This document shows, piece after piece, positions 46,664 through 57,912 of a stretch of DNA of 64,000 nucleotides (the first letter of the stretch is position 1; every line of letters begins with the position of its first letter). The stretch lies in assembly GCF_029227915.1 (NCBI RefSeq), contig NC_079886.1, positions 17,958,501 through 18,022,500 on the forward strand. The letters are read 5' to 3'. Under the pieces are notes generated by a model. That model was not told the origin of the DNA and did not search any database. It saw nothing but the letters and a program-made list of their open reading frames with translations. The DNA comes from Hydractinia symbiolongicarpus (taxonomy: Eukaryota; Cnidaria; Hydrozoa; Anthoathecata; Hydractiniidae). A program made the translations under genes and the position numbers.

Positions 46664-47165
46664 GCACTTCAACGTTGAATCAACGTTGAAAAGACGTTGC
46701 TTGCGACGTTGAAAAGACGTTGATTTTACGTTGCAAATGAAAGTTTTTTTGACGTCTTTTTCCGACGTCTATTCAACGTCGGACATCAACGTCTTTTCAA
46801 CGTTGAAACAACGTCTCGCAACGTCTTTTCAACGTTGAAACAACGTCTCGCAACGTCTTTTCAACGTTGAAACAACGTTGCAGGACGTTGTTTCAACGTT
46901 GAAAAGACGTTGATGTCCGACGTTGAATAGACGTCGGAAAAAGACGTCAAAAAAACTTTCATTTGCAACGTAAAATCAACGTCTTTTCAACGTCGCAAGC
47001 TACGTTGAAACAACGTCCTGCAACGTCTCTTCAACGTTGAAACAACGTCTCGCTACGTCTTTTAAACATTGAAATAACTTCTCGCAACGTCTTTTCAACG
47101 TTGAAAAAACGTCTAACAACGTCTAATCAACGTCGTTTGGAAATGCTCTCGCAACCGTTATTCAG
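46664..47165. repeat. EnSpm left subterminal iterons and large palindrome
   Basis: Dozens of CAACGTTGAAAAGACGTTG-like units occur. A near-perfect palindrome with arms of roughly 150 bp is centred near 46,850: GCTTGCGACGTTGAAAAGAC at about 46,699 mirrors GTCTTTTCAACGTCGCAAGC ending about 47,001, through GACGTCTTTTTCCGACGTC. CACTA subterminal repeats bind the transposition proteins. ORFs across this region are artefacts of the repeats. Confidence 0.85.
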
Positions 47166-48539
47166 CGTCTTTTCAACCTTAAGAAACAGACAAACTTGAC
47201 CGAATCAAATCATAATCGCCATTGTGGCTTCAGTTTTATATGTCCATAGTTTACATGTCCATGTATCTATTCCCTAGCATGATTCCGACGCTTATATTTG
47301 TGTTACGTTATTTGTACATGGTTATTGCGAAAAAGAAATAAAATCATTTCTACGATATGTCATTTTTTTATTATAAACATCGGCAGTATATACAACTTCT
47401 CCGCTGAAAACTTCCTAAATGAAACTTAACGGAGTTTTATAATACAAAATATAAAAACGATATTTCAAGTATTCACAACTGGTACTATGTGAGAATCTCC
47501 AGCGTTCCAACCCAATGCAAAAAATGTAACGCAGCAATGACGAGGTTGTTAAACGTGCAGTATTTGCAAATTTATAGCTGCGATTTCATGCGCCAGGCAC
47601 GCCTCCTGATAAGGCAGCCTGTTAGTATGCTCAAATCACCTAAAGTGTCAAGCAAAACTGTTGCACCGAAGTCTTTAATCAAGCATTGGTTAGAGAAAAA
47701 GTATGTTTTCTTAATGAAGTCAGAGTTGAATACAAGGGTGTTTGTTAAGGATACCAGATGCGAATAAATACGATCATGATGCTATACTTTATAAAAAGTG
47801 TGAAAAGCCACCGTCCTCACCAGGTGCAAGAAGTCCAGGAATCGAGGTTGAAAATTACAATAAAAATATAATGAATATTATATTAGCACTGTATTTCCTT
47901 AAAAAAAGCACCCACTCATGCATATTCCATACTTTTACTAGTCACAAGTCCGATCTCTAGTAGAAACACTAAAAATTGTTGAGCTAAAATCACTTTAACA
48001 TTTTGCCATTCTAATTTTCTGCCACCCAATCAAAATTAATATAAGCTAGAAGAATTTATTACGGCGCTTGAAAAATTTATAATCCTCTCTGATATAAAAG
48101 TTGTAAATTATTTAAAAATTAATCGATTTAATTTTCTTCGGCATTAGTTCTTCCCGCTCCTCCACATCTATCAGGTGCATATTTAAGGATTGATGCCGTA
48201 CACGCACGAACTTCTCCTTCTGTCGCATTCTTTTGATGTTTGATAACAGTTTCTACAACGTAACAAAATTCTTATCACATATTGATGGAGGTAGTTTACA
48301 GTACAACAGCTGGACAAATAGATTTCCTCAGATTAATGTGTATTTTTCCCCCTGAACGTCGACCCCTCGAAATGGCGGGAAAAACTTAATACAAACTTGT
48401 CGGTTTGGATTAGCACTTTAATAAGAGCTATTGTATTTATTTGTACATATTTTAACCGACAATAAATAAATTAACAACAACAAACTAAAACGCTTACAAG
48501 CACATATATAAATTGAATATTAGGAATAGGATTTTTTTA
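47166..48539. other. EnSpm internal non-coding stretch
   Basis: No gene recognised between the left subterminal repeats and the DUF4806 gene. One divergent copy of the dispersed 80-bp motif (CCAGGCACGCC...AAGGCAGCCTGTTAG) lies at 47,590-47,670. Confidence 0.55.
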
Positions 48540-51063
48540 CTAACCGACAACAGCTTTATATAAGTTCATCCTTGCAAACCCAACCTTTTCACTTTTTCCC
48601 TTCCCTTTCATGTTGAGTGCCGACATTACTTCATTATTCATGATTCTATAATGAAAGTGGAATAAAAGTAAAACAATCGACATCGTAAGCGCATTTAATA
48701 TATAGTTGCGAGTCCATTAGGCTGCGGGGCCGCATTCCGTAAACTATTCATTCAATTAAATAATTCTTGGACCTCGTGCACGATTTTTTTATGGAGAAGA
48801 TGAAACGAAGCATGTGGGCACAACAAAGTGATTTTCCACTACCACTGTAAACTACACAACAAAGGTTAGTACATTTTAAATTCTCTAAGGGGTACTTATG
48901 CTTTGACTCACTTTAACAGAACATTTTTCACATTTTCGCGAATTTTTGAGCCACCAACTCTTGATAACTGGGATAGCTGTAAAATGAAACATATATCAAT
49001 AAATATATTTCTAGCTACAGGTGCACACAAACACAAAAGTAGAAAAGTAGTATTTAGCTAGCTATAGTTGTTTCCAGGAGGGACAACAAAGGCAGTTCTT
49101 TAAGCTGTGTTCACACTTCATTAGAAGTGTAAGAATTCTCAGATCCAGGTTAACATTATCAAATTTTGAAAAAGAAAACAAGGAACTTTTGAGAAAAATG
49201 AGTGGCATATTTGGATTTATCAGCAAAAATTATATAACATAGGAAATTTAGAATACCAAGAGATTATTAGAACAGGATTTATTGTAATTTAAAGTTTTTA
49301 AATTTTATAAGAGTTAAAAAATTTCACTGCAGTTAATTTGTGTGGTCATTTCTTCATACAACATCAAAAGTTTGGCAGTTGTACTTAGTGTATAAACTTG
49401 AAAATTTGCATGTTTCCATAAATTTTGATGCTGAATTTAAATATGTTGGTCATTTTTGTTAAAAATGATCAGAAAATTCCAAGCATGTTAACCCGGATCC
49501 GAGAATAAGTGAACATGCTGTCAGGCTAAATAGTGTGTTTCATGTATCCTTTGGGAAAAAATGAATGTAAATGTTTAACTGACCAATCTATCATAGTTTG
49601 ACTTGTCTTTTAATGTCTCCTCAAACTCTATTAGCTCTTGAACACTCTTTAGCAGTTCAAATGGCTCCTGTGGTTGAGCTGTGTCCGGCTCTGCTGCTTT
49701 TTCATTTTGTCTTCCCAACAAATTCCTGATATCGGTTAGGAGATACAATACCCTCTTCTGAAACTCTAAATCATAATTGGATTTTTTATTTACTAAATAT
49801 ATATATACCATGTATTTCAGTGGGATATTTTAAACATATCTATTTTATTGAATCCTGCTTTGTAATTACAACTTACTTCCTGTCGACATAGGAAAGGGAT
49901 CGTTTCCAGAACTTCCACCTGCATTCTGTGATCCAGATGGTGTTTGTCTTACTGGACTGACATGCTTCCTCTTTAAACTATTTGGTGGTGTATGTGTTGG
50001 TGTTGTGTTTTGATGTTGTATCAATGGTCTGACTTCTGGTGACATGATGGATGAGTCTGTAAGCACATAAAAAAGGTATTTAATATCAATGTTGTATTAA
50101 GGGTATAAAAAAGTGCGAGAATAAAAGCGTGCAAAATAAAAAAGTGTGAAACTTGTTATCCCATGAAAACACTAAAATCGCACTTCCTAAAAATGTTGCC
50201 GATTAACACTAATTAATTCCGCCCTAATCTAAAAAAATTGAGGGACTAAAATTAATCCCACACTTTTTTTATTTTCACACTTTATACCCTTAAGGTATAT
50301 AATATGCCTTATGTACTAATCTTTGTGCATATTAAATTCCACATATTTGTGCTTAAAGAATGTACATGTATATACAAATAAGAAATCTGTTTTGAACATT
50401 TTGTAAAAAAATTATGTAAGCACTTACCAGAGTCTTGAGCATCATCTTCTATATGTCGATATGTCATTGGTGGTTCACTTGGTATTGGTTTTTCTAAAAG
50501 TTTTCATTTTTGCATAAAAAAATCATAGCAACAGTGCTTTTCAAAAATAAATGTTTGAAAACTTTGAACATTTCGAAATACACAAAGTAAAAACGTAACA
50601 AGCTTTTACGAATTGCATAAAAATTGCATAAAAATTTCTGGAATACAAAATTAATCATACTTTTTGTAAACAATACATCACAAGACGGCGAGCTTTGTTT
50701 TTTTGTGATGACTTCTTCGTCATCCGTTTCTGCCTCCTTGAAATCAAACTCCTCACATAGTTTTCTATCTGTAAAGATAATATATAATGGTTCTGATACA
50801 TGATTAGTTTTTTTTAAAGTTGTATTTGACTAATTAATTGAAGTAAAGCCACTTAGCATCGTACCTCCTGTAATTTTAACTCGGACTAGTGGAAATTTGT
50901 GCCATAATGCTGTAGGTTCTTTTAATTCTGCAGCTGCCTTCTCGACATTCAAAAAACTTGGCCAGTAGACTAAATTATTTTTTATCCAAACTGTTGGTAT
51001 TGTACCTTCTTCTTCTTGTTTGTTTTCCAACCATATTGCTCGGCTCCAACTCATTTTATTCAA
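48540..51063 (-). CDS. DUF4806-domain protein of the EnSpm element, seven exons
   Basis: Exons by GT-AG borders and phase: 51063-50865, 50768-50661, 50493-50428, 50056-49877, 49792-49584, 48976-48912, 48645-48540. Phases match at every junction and the frame is open for about 310 residues. The N-terminus reads MNKMSWSRAIWLENKQEEEG, TIPTVWIKNNLVYWP and HKFPLVRVKITG, as in proteins that accompany EnSpm/CACTA transposases in invertebrates. The middle is acidic and Ser/Pro-rich with KRKHVSPVRQTP, possibly a nuclear signal. The C-terminus is DUF4806: EFQKRVLYLLTDIRNLL, PFELLKSVQELIEFEETLKD, LSQLSRVGGSKIRENV, EVMSALNMKGKGKSEKVGFA. By analogy with TnpA it may bind subterminal repeats, which is inference. 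The exon structure is my reconstruction; RNA would confirm it. Confidence 0.8.
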
Positions 51064-51739
51064 ATATAGCTAATATAAAACAATGGTTACTCAAGGGAAT
51101 TAAGGATTTAAATATTGACTTAACATGACAAGATCAAATACCGGATTGTAAGACTGTCGAATGAGGCATGAAGTTGGCTGATAGAAAATCTCAATCTTTT
51201 TCCAGCTCTTTGCAATAATTACAAGTTTAATAACTAAGTTTTAACCTAATTTGTATATATACATAATACAAGTGGTGTGTGCAGGTCTCTGGTATAAAGC
51301 AAGTAGTGATCACCAAGTTAATTTTCTTATTTTTGTTATAATTTTAGTGTAAGAATTGTAATTTATCAAGCAAGCAAGCACTCTATTTTTTAATAGAATT
51401 CCACAGGTGCACAAAATGTATTGAAGGAACCTTCAAGCAGACAATACAATCATAAGTTTTCAATCCTCTACGTTTATTTATCAGCATTTTCACTTCTGCA
51501 TAGTTATGAATGTCTTTCAAGTACTTAAATGTCACAATTTTTTGCGAATCGATCGAGTTCAGATATTTCGCGGGATTAAATTTTAGTCAATATGCCTTTT
51601 TCATGAAAAGTTGGATTTTTTAAGTCAAAACAAATTAAAAGAATTTACATGGGCTTTGGAACAAAACATGCAGCTTTTTAAATATGATGATTTATAACTA
51701 AGAATTACTAAATACTTGATATTTAGCTTCAGCTATATA

Positions 51740-52285
51740 TTTTTTTGTCACAATGTTTTCGAATAGATTGCTATAAATGCTTGCATATGCCAGGCACGCC
51801 CTCTTATAAGGCAGCCTGTTAGCATGCTCCAACCACCTGTATGTGTCAAGCATAACTGGTGCACATGAAAGCAAAATAGCAAAAATTTTAAATGGTTATT
51901 GAATCAAAAGTTATATCTTCAAATAGATTGCTATAAGTATGCTTGCATGTGCCAGGCACGCCCTCTTATAAGGCAGCCTGTCAGCATGCTCCAACCACCT
52001 GTATGTGTCAAGCATAACTGGTGCACATGAAAGCAAAATAGCAAAAATTTTAAATGGTTATTGAATCAAAAGTTATATCTTCAAATAGATTGCTATAAGT
52101 ATGCTTGCATGTGCCAGGCACGCCCTCTTATAAGGCAGCCTGTCAGCATGCTCCAACCACCTGTATGTGTCAAGCATAACTGGTGCACATGAAAGCAAAA
52201 TAGCAAAAAATTTAAATGGTTATTGAATCAAAAGTTATATCTTCAAATAAATTAGTAAACGTATGCTTGCATATGCCAGGCATGC
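51740..52285. repeat. 162-bp tandem repeat, about 3.2 units, inside EnSpm
   Basis: The unit start TGCCAGGCACGCCCTCTTAT recurs at 51,788, 51,950 and 52,112, with a degraded fourth at 52,274: an exact 162-bp period. The first about 80 bp of the unit (to AACTGGTGCAC) also occurs singly at 47,590 and 54,480, always in this orientation and only within the EnSpm element. The array lies between the kinase stop codon and the DUF4806 start. Confidence 0.9.
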
Positions 52286-52462
52286 ATTAATTTCGCAAAT
52301 CAGTCAATGAAAATTTTTGGGAGACTTAATTTCTCGAATGCAATGCAAATTCGCAAAAAATTCTGACAATAAATATATATGTAGAATAAAATATAAATAT
52401 TTTATTGTTTTGTTTTTACATAGAGTGCTCAATAAAAATCGAGCTGAATAATATATAAATTA

Positions 52463-53784
52463 TTATAATCTACTGAGTTGAATAAGCAATTGAGACAACA
52501 AAGGTCTCTCATGTGGTTTGTTTTTTAACATGTTTGTTGCAATCATCAAAAGCTTTTCTGATGCAACATGTTTAGCAATACTTTCAAAGTTGTATCCCAA
52601 TGTATATACATCTGTTTCACAGGAGACATATGAGCCAGGTACATTGCGCAATTCGAATGCCAGGTGTCTGTGAATGGTGTTGTATCTTTGATGCTTTGGA
52701 GTCCCGGGTTTTATAGAGTAACGGACTGGGTCTTCCACCAAGGTTGCTTTTCCAAAATCAATTATCTTAACATGCTTCAAATTGCGCAATAAGATGTTAC
52801 GTGAATGGAGATCATTGTGTAATATCCCTTTGTTGTGTAAGTCATGTAAAGCATGTATTAAATCAATACATATTGGCTTCCAATATGGCAACTTAACACT
52901 ATTTGATATAGTATCACCCAAAGTTGGGGCAGTCACATCATTGCCAATAAACTCTAAAATCAACCTATTCGGTTCACACATACCAAATACAAAAGCAAAA
53001 TTAGGATGACCAGACATCTCCAATGATATGGCACATTCTGCAAGCATTTCTGTCCTTCCAAGTTTTTCTGAAAAAATCTTTACTGCCACCTTCTGTTGTA
53101 TACTAGGTATAAAACCTTCTTTGACTGTACCAAACACACCAGAACCTAATATCTCCTGTTTCAGCATCAGGTCTGTTCGATTAAAAATCTGCAGCTTGCT
53201 GTTTAATTTCCTGAGAATATTGTGGCTTTTGTTTTGATGCAATTTAATCAAGGAGCCTGAATATGTGATTGGACCAGATTGTTTCAATGTGGTTACAGGT
53301 TTCCTTTTCTTTACCTCCCTTTTCAAAATTGAATTATTTTTTTCCAACTCCATTATCCTTTTCTCCTGGAGTAAGGATTTTTCAACCTCCACTTCAATCA
53401 ATTGTTGTTTTTTCAATTTTAATTTTTCCCTCTTGTTTTGGTTCCTTCTTTTCCTTGATTCAGCAGAACGTGGATGTTTCCTACATAAATATACCAAGAA
53501 CAAATTCATTTTAGGAATACCTTGAGTGAACTGAACTTTTCGTTAGCTAAAACCCTAATAAATATGAAAATTGTATAGAACAACACCTTGAAAGGGCTAT
53601 GATTTGATTCAACAATAGTCATTTTGTTAATTCACGAAAAATGTCTGTCTACCTTACTACTAATACAAAAGCTGACATTGCTAAAATTAGTTAGCTCGAT
53701 TGTTATCAACTGTAATATTGTGTGTTTGGATAGTGGAATAAATGCATACCTTTTAATGCTATCTTTGGTAGCTAAATTCTCCAT
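52463..53784 (-). CDS. Protein kinase carried by the EnSpm element, two exons
   Basis: Exon 1 is 53784-53750 (MENLATKDSIK plus two bases), exon 2 is 53480-52463; GT-AG borders and phase agree, giving 350 residues. Residues 15-75 are strongly basic and coiled-coil-like (RKRRNQNKREKLKLKKQQ). The kinase domain follows: G-loop ILGSGVFGTVKEG (about 122-134), VAVKIF Lys at about 146, HNDLHSRNILL catalytic loop at about 233 (HRD replaced by HND, Asp kept after Asn as H-N-D), and DFGKA at about 253. No stop or shift interrupts it. The loop HNDLHSRN recalls tyrosine-kinase-like and Dictyostelium-type kinases; substrate and host origin are unknown. It shares the strand of the transposase and DUF4806 genes, so it is probably a captured passenger. 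Confidence 0.85.
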
Positions 53785-54439
53785 GATTAAGTAAAGATGT
53801 TCTTGTAATGTAATATATTTAAAGTTCTAAAACATATAGAATGAAGATTTATTTTGTAAAGTATAAACGTGTGAATTACGAAAACTATATTATACCTTAT
53901 AGGGGAACAAACAGGAGGTCAAAATTTTGTTGTTGTTTTTTTCTGTTGAAATAAAATAGTACGATGAGACGATAACAAAAATGTGTTTTTTATCAACTAT
54001 TTTTCAATCTGATGTTGAATAAGAGCAATTTAAAATTTCAATGGTTATGAAGTCATAGTTGTGTTAGCAAAGCTATCAGGTGACTGGAAGCTTTAACATG
54101 TTGACCCTGAGACACATCTCTCTATCTCTGAACGAAAAAAATTGAAGAAAAAAATTCAAAACCTCACGAAAATTAGTCAACTTAAGGTAACTCTTGAAAT
54201 TAACTCTGTACTCTAGAAAGTTTGCCAGAAAATAAGAAATAAAAGAAATTGATCAACATAATCTTCTTTTTGCCTAATATAACACAATGGTATTATGCCT
54301 AGTTATATATTATAATACATGACTAATTTTATGTGACTGACATTGTGAGCAAAATGCAATCTATATTATGAAATATAAAGTTAATTGAAGTTCACCGATT
54401 TATATATACAACTTAAGTACTAAACACATCTTATGAGGC

Positions 54440-54570
54440 AGGTTTATTTTTCAAATAGATTTCTATAAGTATGCTTGAATGTGCCAGGCACGCCCTCTTA
54501 TAAGGCAGCCTTTCAGCCTGCTCCAACCACCTGAAAGTGTCAAGCATAACTGGTGCACACCAAAGCAAAA
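54440..54570. repeat. Single copy of the EnSpm dispersed 80-bp motif
   Basis: TGCCAGGCACGCCCTCTTAT through AAGGCAGCC, CTCCAACCACCTG and AACTGGTGCACAC, homologous to the 162-bp array unit. It lies just downstream (in transcription sense) of the transposase gene. Confidence 0.85.
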
Positions 54571-54680
54571 AAGTGATGTTTGCTTCTAGTAAGTCGATGG
54601 AATTAGTTTAACTTAAATTTAAACTTAAAAATATATAAAGAGGTTTAACATTGAATATCAGTTATTAATAAATATATATC

Positions 54681-56564
54681 CTAATTAACATCATGATGTA
54701 GTGGAAATAATGCTAAACCTTTCTCCGTTACAATATTTACCACTTTCCTTTTCAGCTCTGTCATTGGTATTTCCATCCGTCTCAACAATCGCATTTTGTT
54801 TTGTGGAATAAGGCAAATATCTAATTTCATTGAGTCACAAGGTGAATGAAATAAGCTTTCAGTGATCTCGTTAGCTGCTACATCACATATTACACTTTCA
54901 TTCATAATTTCCTTTATAAATATGTAACTACCATTTTTCAATAAAAAACAATTATCTCTATTTCGACTTGACATCACTGTTTTTAGCACTTTTTTTGAAT
55001 ATTTTGTTCCACAATTTTCAAGCTCAGTAATACGTTTGACTACTTGTACTGTAGGATTTTGTGAATTACGAACAAATTTTTTTAGAATTTGCAAGTAATT
55101 TTCAAATGGAAAGCACGACATGGCATCTAAGGGCAAGTTGAATTTCTCGACGTCAGATGATAGATGAATTAAATTATGCACGTTGTATGAGCAGAAATAA
55201 TTTCCATAAAATTCTTGTGAATTTGTCACAAAATATTCCAGAAGTTGATGAGCATAATTCAAGTAAGCAGACCTGATACCACCATTAGATTCCAACATGA
55301 TTTTGATAGCAATTGATAATGATAGGAAATGAGTAAAGGCTTCCTTTGACAATATACCTTTTAATACAATTGGCCCTGTGAATAGTAAGAATTGTCTAAA
55401 TTCTGTGGCCTTCCATCTGCAGAATTCGTTCAGTGATCGTGGTTGACGAACAAATTCAGATGGAAGTGTACCATTTAGCTGAACCAACTTGCTGGAAATT
55501 AACGTTATTTGATTTCTGGATAATTTGCATAGTCTTGGACCATCTTTAATCAGGAAATTCAGTAGACGTTTAACGACCCCTAGACATACCAAATGCATGT
55601 AATCTAAAACAAAGTCTGTAACACAACATATGTTATACTGTATCAGGGGGCTTAATTTGAGCTGGTGTTTTTTGTACTCATATTTTAGAAAACCAGCGTC
55701 AGTACGGGGATTTTTATCAATGTCATTAAAGATTATCCGACCTTCGATATACTCTCCAGCAACAGTACAACGTTCACAACCGTCGTATCCTGTATGGCCT
55801 TTTATGCCTTTTAAAAATTGCCTTGCTGGGGCGTCGCAAGTGAAAAAGTGCAAAGCCACTCGTACATCAATATCATTTACGATCATGGTATCACTTCGAA
55901 GTTTATGCAGCTCTTCCAGAAATTCATGGCAAAAGTATTCAACAGGTGTTGGTTTGCTATTGCCACAAAAAAGTGCTATCACAAATGGTGTTGCATATTC
56001 AAATTGACCTAGAATTGGCCAAAATTGGGTGCTTGATGACTTATATAAAGGTATTCCATCTATATTTATTGCAAGCTTGATATATTCTGTTACGGTGATG
56101 TTCGGATTGTTAAGAAGCATTCGTCTTATTCCATTTTCTATGCCCAAGTAAACATATTTTCCCGCACAGATTGAATCTGTGTTCACGTTTCTTGGTGTCT
56201 TGAGAAGAGTGCGACTATCTTTTGGGAGAGTATGCCCATTTTTTCTCAAGATGTCCAAAAGTTCATTAACAGAATTTCTTGTAACTCTATTTCGCACTGC
56301 CCATGACGCAAGTTCTTCCGATAATGTGATGTTTCCCATTGCATCACTTAACCACTCTTCATCACTACTACTGCCACTGTCATTTACAGTATCAGTTGAG
56401 TCAATATCACAGTCCATGCTACATGAATTGCTTTCAATGTAACACTCTTCAAAAATTTGATTTCCCCCTTCCCTGTGAGTTTCAACTGCATCATCGCTAT
56501 CACTGCTTCTTGCAAGTTTGTTCACTTCAGCAATATTTTTTCTGTATCTTTTCAAATATGCCAT
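54681..56564 (-). CDS. EnSpm/CACTA transposase
   Basis: An uninterrupted 627-residue ORF. After a Ser/Asp-rich acidic N-terminus come SEELASWAVRNRVTRNSVNE, the core block LAINIDGIPLYKSSSTQFWP (first Asp, about 169), HFFTCDAPARQFLKGIKGHT (second Asp, about 244) with a CERC zinc-type pair, and FVLDYMHLVCLGVVKRLLNF. HNLIHLSSDVEKF and CFPFENYLQILKKFVR follow (Glu about 488). These are the family signatures of animal EnSpm/CACTA (Tnp2-related) transposases: DDE-type enzymes that cut at the termini and integrate with 3-bp duplications. The start is the first ATG, preceded by a plausible splice acceptor (TTTTTTAG), so an untranslated 5' exon is likely. All three acidic residues are present and nothing indicates inactivation. 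Confidence 0.92.
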   Translation of the reverse strand: MAYLKRYRKNIAEVNKLARSSDSDDAVETHREGGNQIFEECYIESNSCSMDCDIDSTDTVNDSGSSSDEEWLSDAMGNITLSEELASWAVRNRVTRNSVNELLDILRKNGHTLPKDSRTLLKTPRNVNTDSICAGKYVYLGIENGIRRMLLNNPNITVTEYIKLAINIDGIPLYKSSSTQFWPILGQFEYATPFVIALFCGNSKPTPVEYFCHEFLEELHKLRSDTMIVNDIDVRVALHFFTCDAPARQFLKGIKGHTGYDGCERCTVAGEYIEGRIIFNDIDKNPRTDAGFLKYEYKKHQLKLSPLIQYNICCVTDFVLDYMHLVCLGVVKRLLNFLIKDGPRLCKLSRNQITLISSKLVQLNGTLPSEFVRQPRSLNEFCRWKATEFRQFLLFTGPIVLKGILSKEAFTHFLSLSIAIKIMLESNGGIRSAYLNYAHQLLEYFVTNSQEFYGNYFCSYNVHNLIHLSSDVEKFNLPLDAMSCFPFENYLQILKKFVRNSQNPTVQVVKRITELENCGTKYSKKVLKTVMSSRNRDNCFLLKNGSYIFIKEIMNESVICDVAANEITESLFHSPCDSMKLDICLIPQNKMRLLRRMEIPMTELKRKVVNIVTEKGLALFPLHHDVN

Positions 56565-56639
56565 GACACTAAAAAATATTTTATAATGATAAAACGTTTT
56601 TATATCATTTGATACCTAAGGGCAGAGATTTTGGTAGAA

Positions 56640-57910
56640 TGAAAATTTGGCGGTGCCTGCCAAATTAAATTCCCCGCCAAAATTAACTTTTTCGCCATCC
56701 GCCAATTTTTTCGTGTTGCTACTGTACAAGAGGATTTCAATGGACATGCTTTTAGTATTGACGACGAATGACTTTTTTTTTATCTAAAGTTGATGGTTAT
56801 TAATGTAAACAAGATGCAGGCGCTGCATAAACTATCTCGCTATTAAAAATGCACAACTATGAAACATCGACAATGCGACCCAATTCTACAATTTCTGCTA
56901 ACAAAAAATACAGCCTATCATTCATGGTTACAGTGGCGCGATTGAAACGTTTATGGTCTTAAACGGCATTTAGGTGACAAAAAATTAACACTTTGATGTC
57001 ACTATCATGTTCAGTATACCTTTTTTGTTAACTGTGCCAAATGTTGTCGAAAATAAAGTAGTTTTAATTTTTGGGCTAATTTTGGCCTAAAATGACATTT
57101 AGGTGACAAAAAATCCAAATTTTGAAGTTACCATCATGTTCAGCATACTTTTCTTGTTAATTGAGCCAAATTTTGTCGAAAATAAAGTAGTTTTAATTTT
57201 TGGGCAAATTTTGGCCTAAAATGACATTTAGATGACAAGAAATCCAAATTTTGATGTCACCATCATGTTCAGCATACTTTTCTTATTAACTGAGCCAAAT
57301 TTTGTCGAAAGTAAAGTAGTTTTAATTTTCGGACCAATTTTGGCCTAAAATGACATTTAGGTGACAAAAAATCAAAATTTTGATGTCACCATTATGTTCA
57401 GCATACTTTATTTGTTAACTGTGCCAAATTTGGTCGAAAATGAAGTAGTTTTAATTTTCAGACCAATTTTGGCCTAAAATGACATTTAGGTGACAAAAAA
57501 TCAAAATTTTGATGTCACCATTATGTTCAGCATACTTTTTTTGTTAACTGTGCCAAATTTTGTCGAAAACAAATACCAATTTTGGTCTGAAACGTCATTT
57601 AGATGACTTCTAAGTACTTAGAGAGTTTAGGTACGAAGTTTAAATCTGTGACGTTGCAATTGACCATTTGGGACATAGTTAGCCAGTTACGAGTTGGAAA
57701 CCAATACTATCCTCGCAGGCGAGATAGTAAAAACTAATGTTGTCACATGATTTACAAAGAAACAAACAATCTTTCATATTTTTAATGAGTTTTACGTTAT
57801 CCGTCAAATTAAATTCCCGCCAAAATTAATAAATTTTGTTCTCCGCCAAATTTAATTTTTTTTGTTATCTGCCAAATTTTCTTCCCGCCAAAATTTTTGG
57901 ATTGCAAGTA
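56640..57910. repeat. CCGCCAAA iterons flanking a 129-bp tandem array
   Basis: CCCGCCAAAATTAA-type iterons at 56,640-56,715 and 57,795-57,900 resemble the ends of the pogo-like element at 28.9 kb. Candidate outer ends are TACCTAAGGGCAGAGATTTT and, from the right, TACTTGCAATCC...ATTTTGG, only loosely similar. Between them is a tandem array. This could be a non-autonomous pogo relative nested in the EnSpm upstream of its transposase. Confidence 0.45.
56960..57612. repeat. 129-bp tandem repeat, five units
   Basis: The anchor CATTTAGGTGACAAAAAAT (with variants) starts at 56,967, 57,096, 57,225, 57,354 and 57,483, a constant 129-bp step, then 57,596. Each unit also holds GATGTCACCATCATGTTCAG and TTTTGGCCTAAAATGACATT. 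No coding capacity. Confidence 0.93.
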
Positions 57911-57912
57911 TG

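Noticed and set aside
51788-52274. tRNA-derived SINE in the 162-bp repeat
   Set aside because: No convincing A/B box pair or cloverleaf on either strand, and the copies are confined to the EnSpm element.
52782-53525. Plus-strand ORFs opposite the kinase
   Set aside because: Antisense shadows of the kinase coding sequence, without domains or codon pattern of their own.
55630-56566. Plus-strand ORFs opposite the EnSpm transposase
   Set aside because: Antisense shadows of a clear transposase ORF.
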